Shown here: one piece after another, positions 1 through 6,789 of the stretch
How the letters are laid out: every line of letters begins with the position of its first letter
How positions within the stretch are numbered: position 1 is the stretch's first letter
Assembly: GCA_031288215.1 (NCBI GenBank)
Contig: JAITRV010000223.1
Location: 1-12,680 of the forward strand
Source of the DNA: Spirochaetaceae bacterium
GTDB lineage: Bacteria > Spirochaetota > Spirochaetia > Treponematales > Breznakiellaceae
Direction: 5' to 3'
DNA: 12,680 nucleotides
Position numbers and translations under genes: made by a program
Notes under the pieces: generated by a model
The model's input: the letters and a program-made list of their open reading frames with translations, nothing else
Database searches by the model: none
Told to the model about the DNA's origin: nothing

Positions 1-371
1 CGGGTAAAGGTAAAGTCCAGTTCCTGAAACTTCGCCACCAGGTTCGGGACGACCATGTATTCGACCATTTCGCCGAAGCGGTTGCCCAGTTTCCCGAGCT
101 GCCGGTCGGTTTCCTTCATCTGCTGGGCGGTTTCCTTCATCTGCCGGTCGGTTTCTTTCATCTGCTGGGCGGTCTCTTGCTGACGCCGGTCGGTTTCTTT
201 CATCTGTTCGGCGGTTTCTTTGACGATACGGTCGGTTTCCTTGAGTATACGGTCGATTTCCTGGTGAGATTCCCTTTGAGATTCTCTAAACTCTATCAGG
301 GATGCCCAGACTTTATCAAAATTGAGTCCTTCTCCCGAGGGAAGCGCTACGGTCTCGTTCGCTGTTTCCAT
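1..371 (-). CDS. Partial DUF3782-like coiled-coil protein (N-terminal 123 residues)
   Basis: The gene starts at ATG 371-369 and runs off the left edge, so only the N-terminal 123 codons are visible. An AAGGAG Shine-Dalgarno (378-383) lies 6 nt from the ATG. After a short unique N-terminus (METANETVALPSGEG), residues about 36-91 are a nearly perfect heptad repeat alternating MKETDRQ and MKETAQQ, a predicted long coiled coil. It then enters LGNRFGEMVEYMV and VPNLVAKFQELDFTF. The repeat followed by this segment is what I recognise from DUF3782-type proteins, which in other genomes often continue into a PD-(D/E)XK nuclease-like domain; that domain would lie outside the window. Cellular role unknown. 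The gene is downstream of tag on the same strand but has its own promoter candidate. The family assignment comes from memory of the motif and could be wrong; the coiled coil is seen directly. Confidence 0.8.
   Translation of the reverse strand, partial: METANETVALPSGEGLNFDKVWASLIEFRESQRESHQEIDRILKETDRIVKETAEQMKETDRRQQETAQQMKETDRQMKETAQQMKETDRQLGKLGNRFGEMVEYMVVPNLVAKFQELDFTFT
99..266 (-). repeat. 21-bp tandem repeat (about 8 units) inside the coiled-coil gene
   Basis: Units of exactly 21 bp begin at 99, 120, 141, 162, 183, 204, 225 and 246. Each encodes one heptad. Units at 99, 120 and 141 differ by only a few bases; those toward 266 are more diverged. Because the period is a multiple of three, gain or loss of a unit would change coiled-coil length by seven residues without a frameshift. 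Confidence 0.85.
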
Positions 372-389
372 GGATAGCTCCTTATGAGA

Positions 390-418
390 AATATACCACT
401 TTAAAGGGCAGGGAACAA
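390..418 (-). promoter_or_regulatory. Candidate sigma-70 promoter for the coiled-coil gene
   Basis: On the minus strand TTGTTC (413-418) and TATATT (390-395) are separated by exactly 17 bp. A start about 7 nt downstream of the -10 would fall near 383, at the edge of the AAGGAG ribosome binding site, giving a leader of only about a dozen nucleotides. Prediction from motif and spacing only. Confidence 0.45.
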
Positions 419-507
419 GGAGGCGTGAGAAGAGAGGATCTCGGAGCGGACTTTACGCAAGGAGAACGCCGCATCCTCACTCCGCGTACTCCCTGCTCCC
501 TGGTATT
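401..507. repeat. Imperfect purine/pyrimidine inverted repeat between tag and the coiled-coil gene
   Basis: On the plus strand a G/A-rich stretch beginning GGGCAGGGAACAAGG (about 406-435) is mirrored by a C/T-rich stretch ending CTCCCTGCTCCCTGG (about 488-504), forming an imperfect stem. It lies just past the tag stop codon, so it may work as a weak terminator, although no clean U-tract follows. Its GGAG and GAGTGAGG composition resembles the dnaK-dnaJ spacer repeats. Confidence 0.4.
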
Positions 508-519
508 TGGGTGGTGGTA

Positions 520-1113
520 CTATTTCTTGGGGGTATCCCCGGCGCGGGGATGGCGGAAGCAGTCCACCAGATGGTCGTTCACCAGGCCCGCGGCTTGGAG
601 AAAGGCGTAGATGATAGTGGGGCCCACAAAGGAGAAGCCCTTTTTTTTGAGGGCCCGGGATATTTGTTCCGAAAGCTCCGTGGAGGCGGGGACTTCCGCC
701 AGGGTCCTGAAATGGTTGACGATGGGCCTTCCATCCACCCAATTCCAGAGCCATTTTGAGAAGGGCTCTTTGCCTTCCATCATGGTAAGGTAGGATCGGG
801 CATTCCCGATAGCCGAGAGGATCTTCCGGCGGTTGCGGATGATCCGGTGGTCCTGCATGAGCCGCTCCACGTCTTCCGGGCCGTAACGGGCGATCTTCTC
901 GGGGTCCATCCCGTCGAAGGCCTCCCGGTAGCCCTCCCGCCGCTTCAGAATGGTAAGCCAGGAAAGCCCCGCCTGGGCGCCGTCAAGAATCAGAAATTCA
1001 AAGAGCTTCCGGCTGTCTTTCAGGGGACGCCCCCACTCCTTGTCATGATAGGCGATATACGCTTCATCCCCCAGACACCAGGGACATCGAATCCGTTCCA
1101 TGGGAACTATCAT
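520..1113 (-). CDS. tag: DNA-3-methyladenine glycosylase I
   Basis: Tag is a cytoplasmic base-excision repair enzyme that removes N3-methyladenine from alkylated DNA, leaving an abasic site. The 197-residue product matches the usual family length of about 190. It keeps the zinc site of E. coli Tag: Cys10 (RCPWC), His23 (AYHDKEWG), His181 and Cys185 (VNDHLVDC). The base-pocket segment LDGAQAGLSW (residues 43-52) is present, with Asp44 where E. coli has Glu38, a conservative change. ALKKKGFSFVGP is also typical. I chose ATG 1113-1111 because a GAAAG sequence lies 8 nt upstream. TTG 1131 would add six residues, and ATG 1101 begins at the point most like E. coli Tag but lacks a Shine-Dalgarno. 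It is divergent from gnd and no dedicated regulator is adjacent. Confidence 0.95.
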   Translation of the reverse strand: MIVPMERIRCPWCLGDEAYIAYHDKEWGRPLKDSRKLFEFLILDGAQAGLSWLTILKRREGYREAFDGMDPEKIARYGPEDVERLMQDHRIIRNRRKILSAIGNARSYLTMMEGKEPFSKWLWNWVDGRPIVNHFRTLAEVPASTELSEQISRALKKKGFSFVGPTIIYAFLQAAGLVNDHLVDCFRHPRAGDTPKK

Positions 1114-1169
1114 ATTTATTTCTTTCAACAAATGCTATACACTCAAAATGCGGCATATTCATAGCAAAT

Positions 1170-1229
1170 AGAGATCAAGTAAATGAGCGATCAAGTAAAT
1201 GAGAGATCAAAGTAAATAGAGATCAAAGG
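1170..1229 (+). repeat. Iteron-like 16-bp direct repeats upstream of gnd
   Basis: Three 16-bp units of the form AGAGATCAAGTAAATG start at 1170, 1186 and 1202, and a truncated fourth (AGAGATCAAAGG) starts at 1218. All keep the GATCAA core. They fill the tag-gnd spacer and end 12 nt before the gnd start, so they probably lie in the gnd leader or promoter. A TATACA sequence at 1136-1141 is a possible -10 upstream of the array, with only a poor -35. Regulator binding site versus simple tandem duplication cannot be decided from sequence. Confidence 0.8.
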
Positions 1230-1241
1230 GGCGAGAGCGGT

Positions 1242-2675
1242 ATGATGGAGCATGTGGATATCGGACTTATCGGACTGGGGGTAATGGGGGAAAACCTGTT
1301 GCTGAATATCGAGAGCCGGGGTTTTTCGGCGGCGGTGTACAACCGCACCCATTCCAAGGTGGATAGTTTTGTTCAGGGCCGGGGCAAGGAAAAGCGCATC
1401 CGGGCGTTTTATGATCCGGCGGCCTTTACGGCGGCCCTCAAGCGGCCCCGGAAGGTGCTGATCATGGTCCGGGCCGGACAGGGGGTGGACGATTGGATAG
1501 CCCAGTTGGCGGAACTGCTTGAACCGGGGGATATTATCATCGACGGGGGCAATTCCCATTACCGGGATACCATACGGCGCGCGGCGGCCCTGGAGGAGCG
1601 GGGGCTGGGATATATCGGGGCCGCCTTCTGCGGCGGCGAGGCGGGGGCCTTAACGGGTCCGGCCATCATGGTCGGGGGGCCGGCGCCGTCCTGGTCCGCG
1701 GTAAAGCCCCTTTTCCAGGCCATCGCCGCCCGGGCCGAGGACGGCGCGCCCTGCTGCGATTGGGTGGGAGAGAACGGGGCGGGGCATTTCGTCAAGATGG
1801 TCCACAGCGGCATCGAATACGGAGATATGCAGCTCATCTGCGAGGTCTATGATATCATGCGGCTGCTTTTGGGCCTTTCCCACGAGGAGATGGGGGATGT
1901 CTTTGAGGAATGGAACCGGGGCAACCTGAACAGCTATCTCATCGAGATCACCCGGGACATCCTGCGGGTCAAGGACCGGGACGGCATTCCCCTGGTGGAA
2001 AAAATCCTGGACACCGCCGGACAGAAGGGCATGGGGAAGTTGGCGGGGATTACCGCCCTGGAATTCGGGGTCCCCCTCACCCTGATCGCCGAGGCGGTCT
2101 TCAGCCGCTGTCTTTCCGCCGCCAAGGAGGAACGCCTCCGATCTTCCCGGATATTTTCGGGCCCCCGGGTGGAGCGGGTCCGGGATCGCCGGACTTTTCT
2201 CGCGGATCTGGAGAAGACCCTTTACGCCGCCAAGGTGGTTTCCTACGCCCAGGGCTATCTCCTCCTGCGGCAGGGGGCCCGGGAACACCGGTGGAACCTG
2301 GACTACGGACAGATCGCCCTGCTCTGGCGGGGGGGCTGCGTCATCCGCTCCGCCTTTCTGGGAAAAATCAAGGAGGCCTTTGAGAAACGGGCGGATTTAG
2401 AAAACCTGCTGCTGGATCCCTTCTTTACCCGGATCATCGAGGATGCCCAAGCCTCCTGGCGGCGGGTCGTCGCCGAGGCGGTACGAAACGGGATCCCCAC
2501 GGCAGCCCTCTCCAGCGCCCTGGCCTATTTTGACGGCTACCGTAAGGAACGACTCCCCGCCAACCTTATCCAGGCCCAGCGGGACTACTTTGGCGCCCAT
2601 AGCTATGAACGCCTGGATAAGAGCCGGGGGGAATTCTTTCACACCAACTGGACGGAGGGGCCTATTCGACCTTAA
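1242..2675 (+). CDS. gnd: 6-phosphogluconate dehydrogenase, decarboxylating (divergent)
   Basis: Members of this family convert 6-phosphogluconate to ribulose 5-phosphate and CO2 with NADP in the oxidative pentose phosphate pathway. The 477-residue length is normal. The Rossmann domain has GLGVMGENL (residues 11-19) and NRTHSK (34-39, the NADP-preferring form). Conserved residues include Lys185, His188, Glu192, Tyr193 (VKMVHSGIEYGD), Lys262 (AGQKG), Arg289 and, in the C-terminal tail, Arg447 and His453 (RDYFGAH). Unusual changes: the substrate-binding Ser-Gly-Gly is Cys130-Gly-Gly, the next part reads GGEAGALTGP rather than GGEEGARYGP, and the Asn after the catalytic His is Ser189. Fold and cofactor are secure; catalytic efficiency or exact substrate is less so. 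A second Met follows directly (MMEH). The 3' end overlaps the convergent receptor gene by 14 bp. Confidence 0.9.
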   Translation: MMEHVDIGLIGLGVMGENLLLNIESRGFSAAVYNRTHSKVDSFVQGRGKEKRIRAFYDPAAFTAALKRPRKVLIMVRAGQGVDDWIAQLAELLEPGDIIIDGGNSHYRDTIRRAAALEERGLGYIGAAFCGGEAGALTGPAIMVGGPAPSWSAVKPLFQAIAARAEDGAPCCDWVGENGAGHFVKMVHSGIEYGDMQLICEVYDIMRLLLGLSHEEMGDVFEEWNRGNLNSYLIEITRDILRVKDRDGIPLVEKILDTAGQKGMGKLAGITALEFGVPLTLIAEAVFSRCLSAAKEERLRSSRIFSGPRVERVRDRRTFLADLEKTLYAAKVVSYAQGYLLLRQGAREHRWNLDYGQIALLWRGGCVIRSAFLGKIKEAFEKRADLENLLLDPFFTRIIEDAQASWRRVVAEAVRNGIPTAALSSALAYFDGYRKERLPANLIQAQRDYFGAHSYERLDKSRGEFFHTNWTEGPIRP

Positions 2676-4854
2676 ACTTGGAAACCTCCCGGACCAATAT
2701 ATCGATATTCTCCTTGTTCTGTCCGCTGATGGTGTTCACCCGGTTCACCGCCACGTTGATCTGTTCCGCCCCCGTGGCCATCTCGTTCATCCCGTTCGTG
2801 ATCTCCTCCGTCACCATCTCGAGGTTCTTGCTCTCCTGGATCACTTCTTTGCTCCCCTCAAGCATCTCCTCCGCTCCTCCCTTCACCCGCTGCGTGATGT
2901 CGTTCAACTGGGCTATCGAATCCAATATCTGCTTGCTCCCCGCTCCCTGTTCTTCCATCGCGTTCCGGATGTTTTCTTCCTGCTCAGAGACCGTCCTCAC
3001 TTCGCTGTCTATCGCCTCAAATTTGTTCAACACCCCGTTCGTCGACCGGGTTATCTTGTCTATCGAATCCTTGATCTTCTTCAAGACCCCGCTGATCGTC
3101 TTCGACTGTTCCCCGGAACTCTCCGCCAGCTTCCGTATCTCGTCCGCCACCACCGCAAACCCCTTCCCCGCCTCTCCGGCGTGGGCCGCTTCTATCGCCG
3201 CGTTCATCGACAACAGGTTCGTCTGGCTCGCGATATTCTCCATCACCGCGTTGATCTCCAGGAGCCCCTCGGACTCCCGGGCGATCTCCTGGATGTCCGT
3301 CGCCACCTCCTGCAACCCCGTCCGCCCCACTTCGGAAGCGTCCGCCAGGTCCTTCACGTTCTGCCCATTCTTCACCAGGGTCTGGGTTACCGACTGGATA
3401 TTGGCCAGCATTTCTTCTATGGCCGAGGAAGACTGGGCCACGCTGGAGGTCTGGTGCTCGATATGGCCGCTGAGCTTATCGATATTGACGGTGATCTGTT
3501 CCATGGTGGCGTTGGTTTCGGTCACCGAGGCGGACTGGTTGATGACGCGGCCCTTGATGCTCTGGATATTGGCGGTGATCTGGTTGATCGCCGCGGCGGT
3601 TTGGGTCATGTTGCTGGCCAGTTCATTGCCGATTTCAAAGAGGCTTACCGCCTGCTGTTTGATCACCACCACGAGGGTTCTGATTTTTTCCAGGGTCTGG
3701 TTGAAATACCGGGCGAGGTCGCCGATCTCATCGTTGGATTTGACGGCAATGGTCTTGGTCAGGTCTCCTTCCCCTTCGGAGATGTCCTTGAGGGTGAGGG
3801 CCACGGAGACGATGGGTTTGGCGATGTTCGCGGCCGCAAGGTAGATAATCACCGACACCAGGATCGCCGCGATAGCCGCCACCACGATGGTAAAGACCGT
3901 CATGGCCTTGACATCTGCCAGGATAATCGCTTCACTGGTACCGATCATGACTGCCCAGGGGGCGGCATCCTCAGTGATCCGCACGGAGCATATCACGATA
4001 TCAAGGGTGGTTTTCAGCAGGGCGGAATATTCTTCCATTTCTAATACGGTTCCGTTTTTAACGGCCTCCGCCACGGTGTCGATTTTGTCTTTGTAAAGAC
4101 TGCTGTCGGCGGTCCGCAGGTCCTTCCCTATCCTGGACGGGTCATAGCTCCCCACCACCGTGCCATTATTGGTATAAGCCGCGGCGGCGGAAATCCCCGA
4201 CTGACTCGAATTTTTCACCAAGGCATCGATCACCGGCTGGGTGTAGGCCATATTAATCGTAACGCCCACATTGGCCACCAGTTCTTTCGCGCTGTTGAAA
4301 ACCGGAACCCGCATATTACAGGTATAGGTCTGTTGGCCTGCCACGACCCGGGAGACGGGATCGCCTATCCGGGTAACCGCCGACAATTCCCCGCTTACCC
4401 GTTCATATTCCTCATAGACCGTAAGCTCGGTATACCCGTTTGTCCGGGTATACATGGCCGCATACTGCCCCGCGGGACTGTTGCCGGGCTGCCCCGCGAA
4501 TTGAGCGTCCATACGGTCAATGGCATTGGGCTTCCAGACCGTATAGATCTGGACAATCCGCGGGTTTTCCTCAAGCAGGGCCTGCATATTCATATTGAAA
4601 CTGCGGCGGCGGATCGGCGGTTCGAGTTTTTCATAATCCGACATAATAGTCGCCATAGCCTGCGCGGTATGAAGGTAGACCTGATAACGGGCCTTCAAAT
4701 CCAGAGCCACGCTCGTCGCAAGATTCATCATGCTTTCCCGCGCGGTTTGTAACTGCATTTTTTTTGCTTGATTCAACAAAATTACCGATAGGGCTGCTAC
4801 AACGATCAAGAGAATCGTGATCACGATAATACTGAGTCTTATTTTTATTTTCAC
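2662..4854 (-). CDS. Methyl-accepting chemotaxis protein (dCache-type sensor)
   Basis: This is an inner-membrane chemoreceptor that signals through CheW/CheA. The 730 residues show a transmembrane helix at about 7-29, a periplasmic domain at 35-315 that I infer to be of dCache type from its length, a second transmembrane helix at 319-343, a HAMP region at about 344-396 (KPIVSV, then EGEGDLTK and NDEIGDL) and a long cytoplasmic coiled coil. The signalling hairpin tip lies at about 538-578 (IASQTNLLSMNAAIEAAHAG, then FAVVADEIRKLAE), close to the receptor consensus. The ligand cannot be predicted. The C-terminus ends SKFKVE, without an NWETF-type CheR tether. Start is GTG 4854, with GAGGAG 6 nt upstream. 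It lies 67 bp downstream of a receptor remnant in the same orientation and may be co-transcribed with it. Confidence 0.96.
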   Translation of the reverse strand: MKIKIRLSIIVITILLIVVAALSVILLNQAKKMQLQTARESMMNLATSVALDLKARYQVYLHTAQAMATIMSDYEKLEPPIRRRSFNMNMQALLEENPRIVQIYTVWKPNAIDRMDAQFAGQPGNSPAGQYAAMYTRTNGYTELTVYEEYERVSGELSAVTRIGDPVSRVVAGQQTYTCNMRVPVFNSAKELVANVGVTINMAYTQPVIDALVKNSSQSGISAAAAYTNNGTVVGSYDPSRIGKDLRTADSSLYKDKIDTVAEAVKNGTVLEMEEYSALLKTTLDIVICSVRITEDAAPWAVMIGTSEAIILADVKAMTVFTIVVAAIAAILVSVIIYLAAANIAKPIVSVALTLKDISEGEGDLTKTIAVKSNDEIGDLARYFNQTLEKIRTLVVVIKQQAVSLFEIGNELASNMTQTAAAINQITANIQSIKGRVINQSASVTETNATMEQITVNIDKLSGHIEHQTSSVAQSSSAIEEMLANIQSVTQTLVKNGQNVKDLADASEVGRTGLQEVATDIQEIARESEGLLEINAVMENIASQTNLLSMNAAIEAAHAGEAGKGFAVVADEIRKLAESSGEQSKTISGVLKKIKDSIDKITRSTNGVLNKFEAIDSEVRTVSEQEENIRNAMEEQGAGSKQILDSIAQLNDITQRVKGGAEEMLEGSKEVIQESKNLEMVTEEITNGMNEMATGAEQINVAVNRVNTISGQNKENIDILVREVSKFKVE
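2664..2743 (-). repeat. 80-bp direct repeat, copy in the intact receptor 3' end
   Basis: Identical to 4924-5003 except for three C/T or G/A differences. It encodes the last residues of the intact receptor (VNTISGQNKENI through SKFKVE). Both copies have the same orientation, so recombination between them would delete the intact receptor gene. Confidence 0.95.
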
Positions 4855-4921
4855 CTTTAACTCCTCATATATAACAACGATGATACCGGTTCCATTCGGT
4901 TCCCCTGCTTTGATCGCTCCT

Positions 4922-5254
4922 TTATTCGACCTTAAATTTGGAAACCTCCCAGACCAATATATCGATATTCTCCTTGTTCTGTCCGTTGATGGTGTTCACC
5001 CGGGTGCGCCGCACCGCGGGATCCACCGATTCATACCCGTTCATTATCTGGGACAGGCTTTGCATAACATCCAAATAGACCTGGTACCGTATCTCAAGCT
5101 GCCTGGCGTAGAGGCCGGTCATGTTTTCCGGATTTTCTTCCGCCGCCTCCTCCTGCAAGGTTCCGGCCCGGCTTAAAAGAATAGTCGAAATTCCGGCGAT
5201 TACCGCGACCGTCAGGATCATCGTAATGATGGTTAATCTTATTTTTATCTTCAT
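4922..5254 (-). pseudogene. Internally deleted chemoreceptor remnant (N-terminus fused to C-terminus)
   Basis: A 110-codon frame begins MKIKIRLTIITM, like the neighbouring receptor, with a transmembrane helix at about 7-27 and the start of a periplasmic domain (RYQVYLDVMQSLSQIM; compare RYQVYLHTAQAMATIM next door). After residue about 85 (VRRTRV) it jumps in frame to the final receptor residues, VNTINGQNKENI through SKFKVE. Roughly 620 residues are missing, including the rest of the sensor, the second membrane helix, HAMP and the whole signalling domain. Without a second membrane helix the tail would sit outside the membrane, so receptor function is implausible. The start codon and Shine-Dalgarno (GGAGAGG, 6 nt from ATG 5254) are intact and there is no internal stop, so it may still be translated. 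Alternative reading: a small expressed membrane protein. Confidence 0.85.
4924..5003 (-). repeat. 80-bp direct repeat, copy in the receptor remnant
   Basis: Second copy of the receptor C-terminal segment, 77 of 80 bases identical to 2664-2743. Similarity stops abruptly at about 5003, which marks the deletion junction; upstream the sequence is receptor N-terminus. Confidence 0.95.
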
Positions 5255-5347
5255 TGCCGTCCTCTCCTTTTCGCCCGGGCGATCGATCTCGAAAAAAATC
5301 TATTCTACATTGGTAGTCCGAAAAATGAACTATTCATTATTATAAGC

Positions 5348-5368
5348 GTACATTATTATTATTTGTAC
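5348..5368. promoter_or_regulatory. Palindrome in the AT-rich region upstream of the receptor remnant
   Basis: GTACA (5348-5352) and TGTAC (5364-5368) form inverted half-sites around an 11-bp A/T spacer. It would overlap the predicted transcription start of the adjacent promoter candidate, a suitable place for an operator. In such AT-rich sequence a 5-bp palindrome can occur by chance. Confidence 0.25.
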
Positions 5369-5369
5369 A

Positions 5370-5398
5370 TATAGAAAATATACGATACTTTTTAACAA
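5370..5398 (-). promoter_or_regulatory. Candidate promoter for the receptor remnant and receptor genes
   Basis: On the minus strand TTGTTA (5393-5398) and TCTATA (5370-5375) are 17 bp apart. The surrounding 5280-5450 stretch is strikingly AT-rich compared with the GC-rich genes on both sides and holds no gene. The predicted leader would be about 110 nt, ending at the GGAGAGG site before ATG 5254. Confidence 0.35.
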
Positions 5399-5460
5399 AA
5401 TCATAGAGAAAAGGGTGTTTTTTTAAAAAATCTCCAAAATTAACCGTTCATACACGGATT

Positions 5461-5496
5461 GGCCGGTTCCGGGCGTAGCCGCCGCCCGGTCCGGCC
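5461..5496 (-). terminator. GC-rich hairpin downstream of dnaJ, possible terminator
   Basis: GGCCGG, two unpaired bases and CCGGGCG (5461-5475) pair with CGCCCGG, one base and CCGGCC (5483-5496) around a 7-nt loop. It lies about 40 bp after the dnaJ stop codon. On the dnaJ strand a T-run appears only some 25-30 nt past the stem, so this is not a textbook intrinsic terminator. The hairpin is certain; its function is inferred from position. Confidence 0.45.
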
Positions 5497-5537
5497 GCAT
5501 GGCGGCCTCGGTCATACGCTTTCCACGCGGGTCCATG

Positions 5538-6668
5538 CTATGAGTTCCCGGCGAGTTCCGAAAGGGGGATGGGTTTGGGGGAATCATCCTCCCCCTCAAC
5601 CGTGGCGAGTTTCTCCATCAGTTCCCTGCCCTCCCGGGATAGCCTGACGGGGACTTGGACCATGAGTTTGATGTAGAGGTTGCCCCGGTGTCCGCCGGAG
5701 GGGACCCCCTCGTCCCGAATCCGCAGGAGTTTGCCGTTCTGGATTCCCGCCGGGACCTTAACCTTGATGGTCTTACCCTCCAGGGTGGCCACATGGATAT
5801 CCGCCCCCAGGGCCGCCTGGGTGATGGATATGGGAACCGCGCAGTAGAGATCCAGGTCCTGGCGTTCAAAATACTCGTGGGGCTTCACCCGGATAACCAC
5901 ATAGAGGTCCCCCGGAGGACCGCCCCCGGGCCCGGCGTCCCCCTGACGGGGAACAACGACCCGTTTGCCGTTTTCCACCCCCGCCGGGATGGTAACCATG
6001 ACCTTCTGCCGCTTCTTCCGGGTCCCCGATCCGCCGCAATCCTTACAGGGGTGTTCGATGATGTACCCCTCCCCCCCGCAGGAGGGGCAGGTGGAGGCCA
6101 CGGAAAAGAAGCCCTGGCTGTGGCGCACCTGGCCGGAACCGGCGCAGGTGGGGCAGACCTTCCGGCCCGCGCCGTTCGCCGCCCCGGAGCCCTTGCAGGT
6201 CTCGCAGGCCTCGTTTCGGGAATACTGGATCTCCACCTTGGTCCCGAACACCGCGTCCTTAAAGGAGATATCGATGTCGTACCGGAGATTCGCCCCCTGC
6301 CGGGCGCCCCCTCCTGAGGCGCTGCCGCCGTGAAAGCGGCTGCCCCCGCCGAAGAAGCTGTCAAAAATGCCGGAAAAGTCCCCGAAGATGTCCTCGAAGC
6401 CCCGGAAGGTGGAGGAAAAGTCCCGGGCGTTACCGGCCATGCCCTCAACCCCGGCAAAGCCGAACTGGTCGTAGGCGGATTTTTTCTGATCATCCGAGAG
6501 AATTTCGTAGGCTTCGGTGGCTTCCTTGAATTTCTCCTCCGCTTCCTTGTTCCCCGGATTTTTATCCGGATGATACTGAATGGCAAGCTTACGGTATGCT
6601 TTCTTTATATCGTCCTTGGACGCGTTCTTTTGCAGACCTAAGACTTCATAGTAATCACGTTTAGCCAC
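5538..6668 (-). CDS. dnaJ: Chaperone DnaJ (type I Hsp40)
   Basis: DnaJ delivers unfolded substrates to DnaK and stimulates its ATPase in the cytoplasm. The 376-residue protein has the complete class I layout: a J domain at 1-70 with His33-Pro34-Asp35, a Gly/Phe-rich linker at about 70-125 (FEDIFGDFSGIFDSFFGGG), and four zinc-binding repeats at Cys155/158, 172/175, 194/197 and 208/211 (CETCKGSG, CPTCAGSG, CPSCGGEG, CKDCGGSG), followed by the C-terminal substrate-binding beta domains. The start is GTG 6668, with AAAGG 7 nt upstream, giving MAKRDYYEVLG as in most DnaJ proteins. It is the last gene of the chaperone cluster, but 221 nt of repeat-rich DNA separate it from dnaK, so separate control or mRNA processing is possible. 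Confidence 0.98.
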   Translation of the reverse strand: MAKRDYYEVLGLQKNASKDDIKKAYRKLAIQYHPDKNPGNKEAEEKFKEATEAYEILSDDQKKSAYDQFGFAGVEGMAGNARDFSSTFRGFEDIFGDFSGIFDSFFGGGSRFHGGSASGGGARQGANLRYDIDISFKDAVFGTKVEIQYSRNEACETCKGSGAANGAGRKVCPTCAGSGQVRHSQGFFSVASTCPSCGGEGYIIEHPCKDCGGSGTRKKRQKVMVTIPAGVENGKRVVVPRQGDAGPGGGPPGDLYVVIRVKPHEYFERQDLDLYCAVPISITQAALGADIHVATLEGKTIKVKVPAGIQNGKLLRIRDEGVPSGGHRGNLYIKLMVQVPVRLSREGRELMEKLATVEGEDDSPKPIPLSELAGNS

Positions 6669-6695
6669 AGCAACACCTTTCGTTTCTTATTTCAT

Positions 6696-6784
6696 AGAGG
6701 GAAGCGAGGAGATAGCAGAGAGGAGTGAGGAGATAAGAGTGAGAAGTGAAGAGGGAGGAATGAGAAGTGGAAGAGCATACTCTT
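6696..6784. repeat. Purine-rich arm and hairpin apex in the dnaK-dnaJ spacer
   Basis: From about 6696 to 6775 the plus strand is almost all purine, built from GAGGAG, GAGTGAGG and GAGAAGTG variants. It ends in a short hairpin, AAGAG (6771-6775), 4-nt loop, CTCTT (6780-6784). Past the apex the strand becomes pyrimidine-rich (the 22-bp array), so the whole 6696-6877 region can fold back on itself imperfectly. No coding sequence is supported here. Confidence 0.7.
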
Positions 6785-6789
6785 GCTTT

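Noticed and set aside
520..1113. Asp for Glu in the Tag base pocket as evidence of inactivity
   Set aside because: The change is conservative, and I recall LDG variants in other Tag homologues; the zinc site and the rest of the pocket are intact.
2443..4044. 533-codon plus-strand frame across the gnd end and receptor gene
   Set aside because: His/Leu/Arg-rich translation antisense to the chemoreceptor and starting inside gnd; the true genes explain the region.
5461..5537. Relationship of the dnaJ-end hairpin to the foldback element arms
   Set aside because: Both are GC-rich and share short words such as GCGTAGC, but I find no extended alignment; composition explains the likeness.
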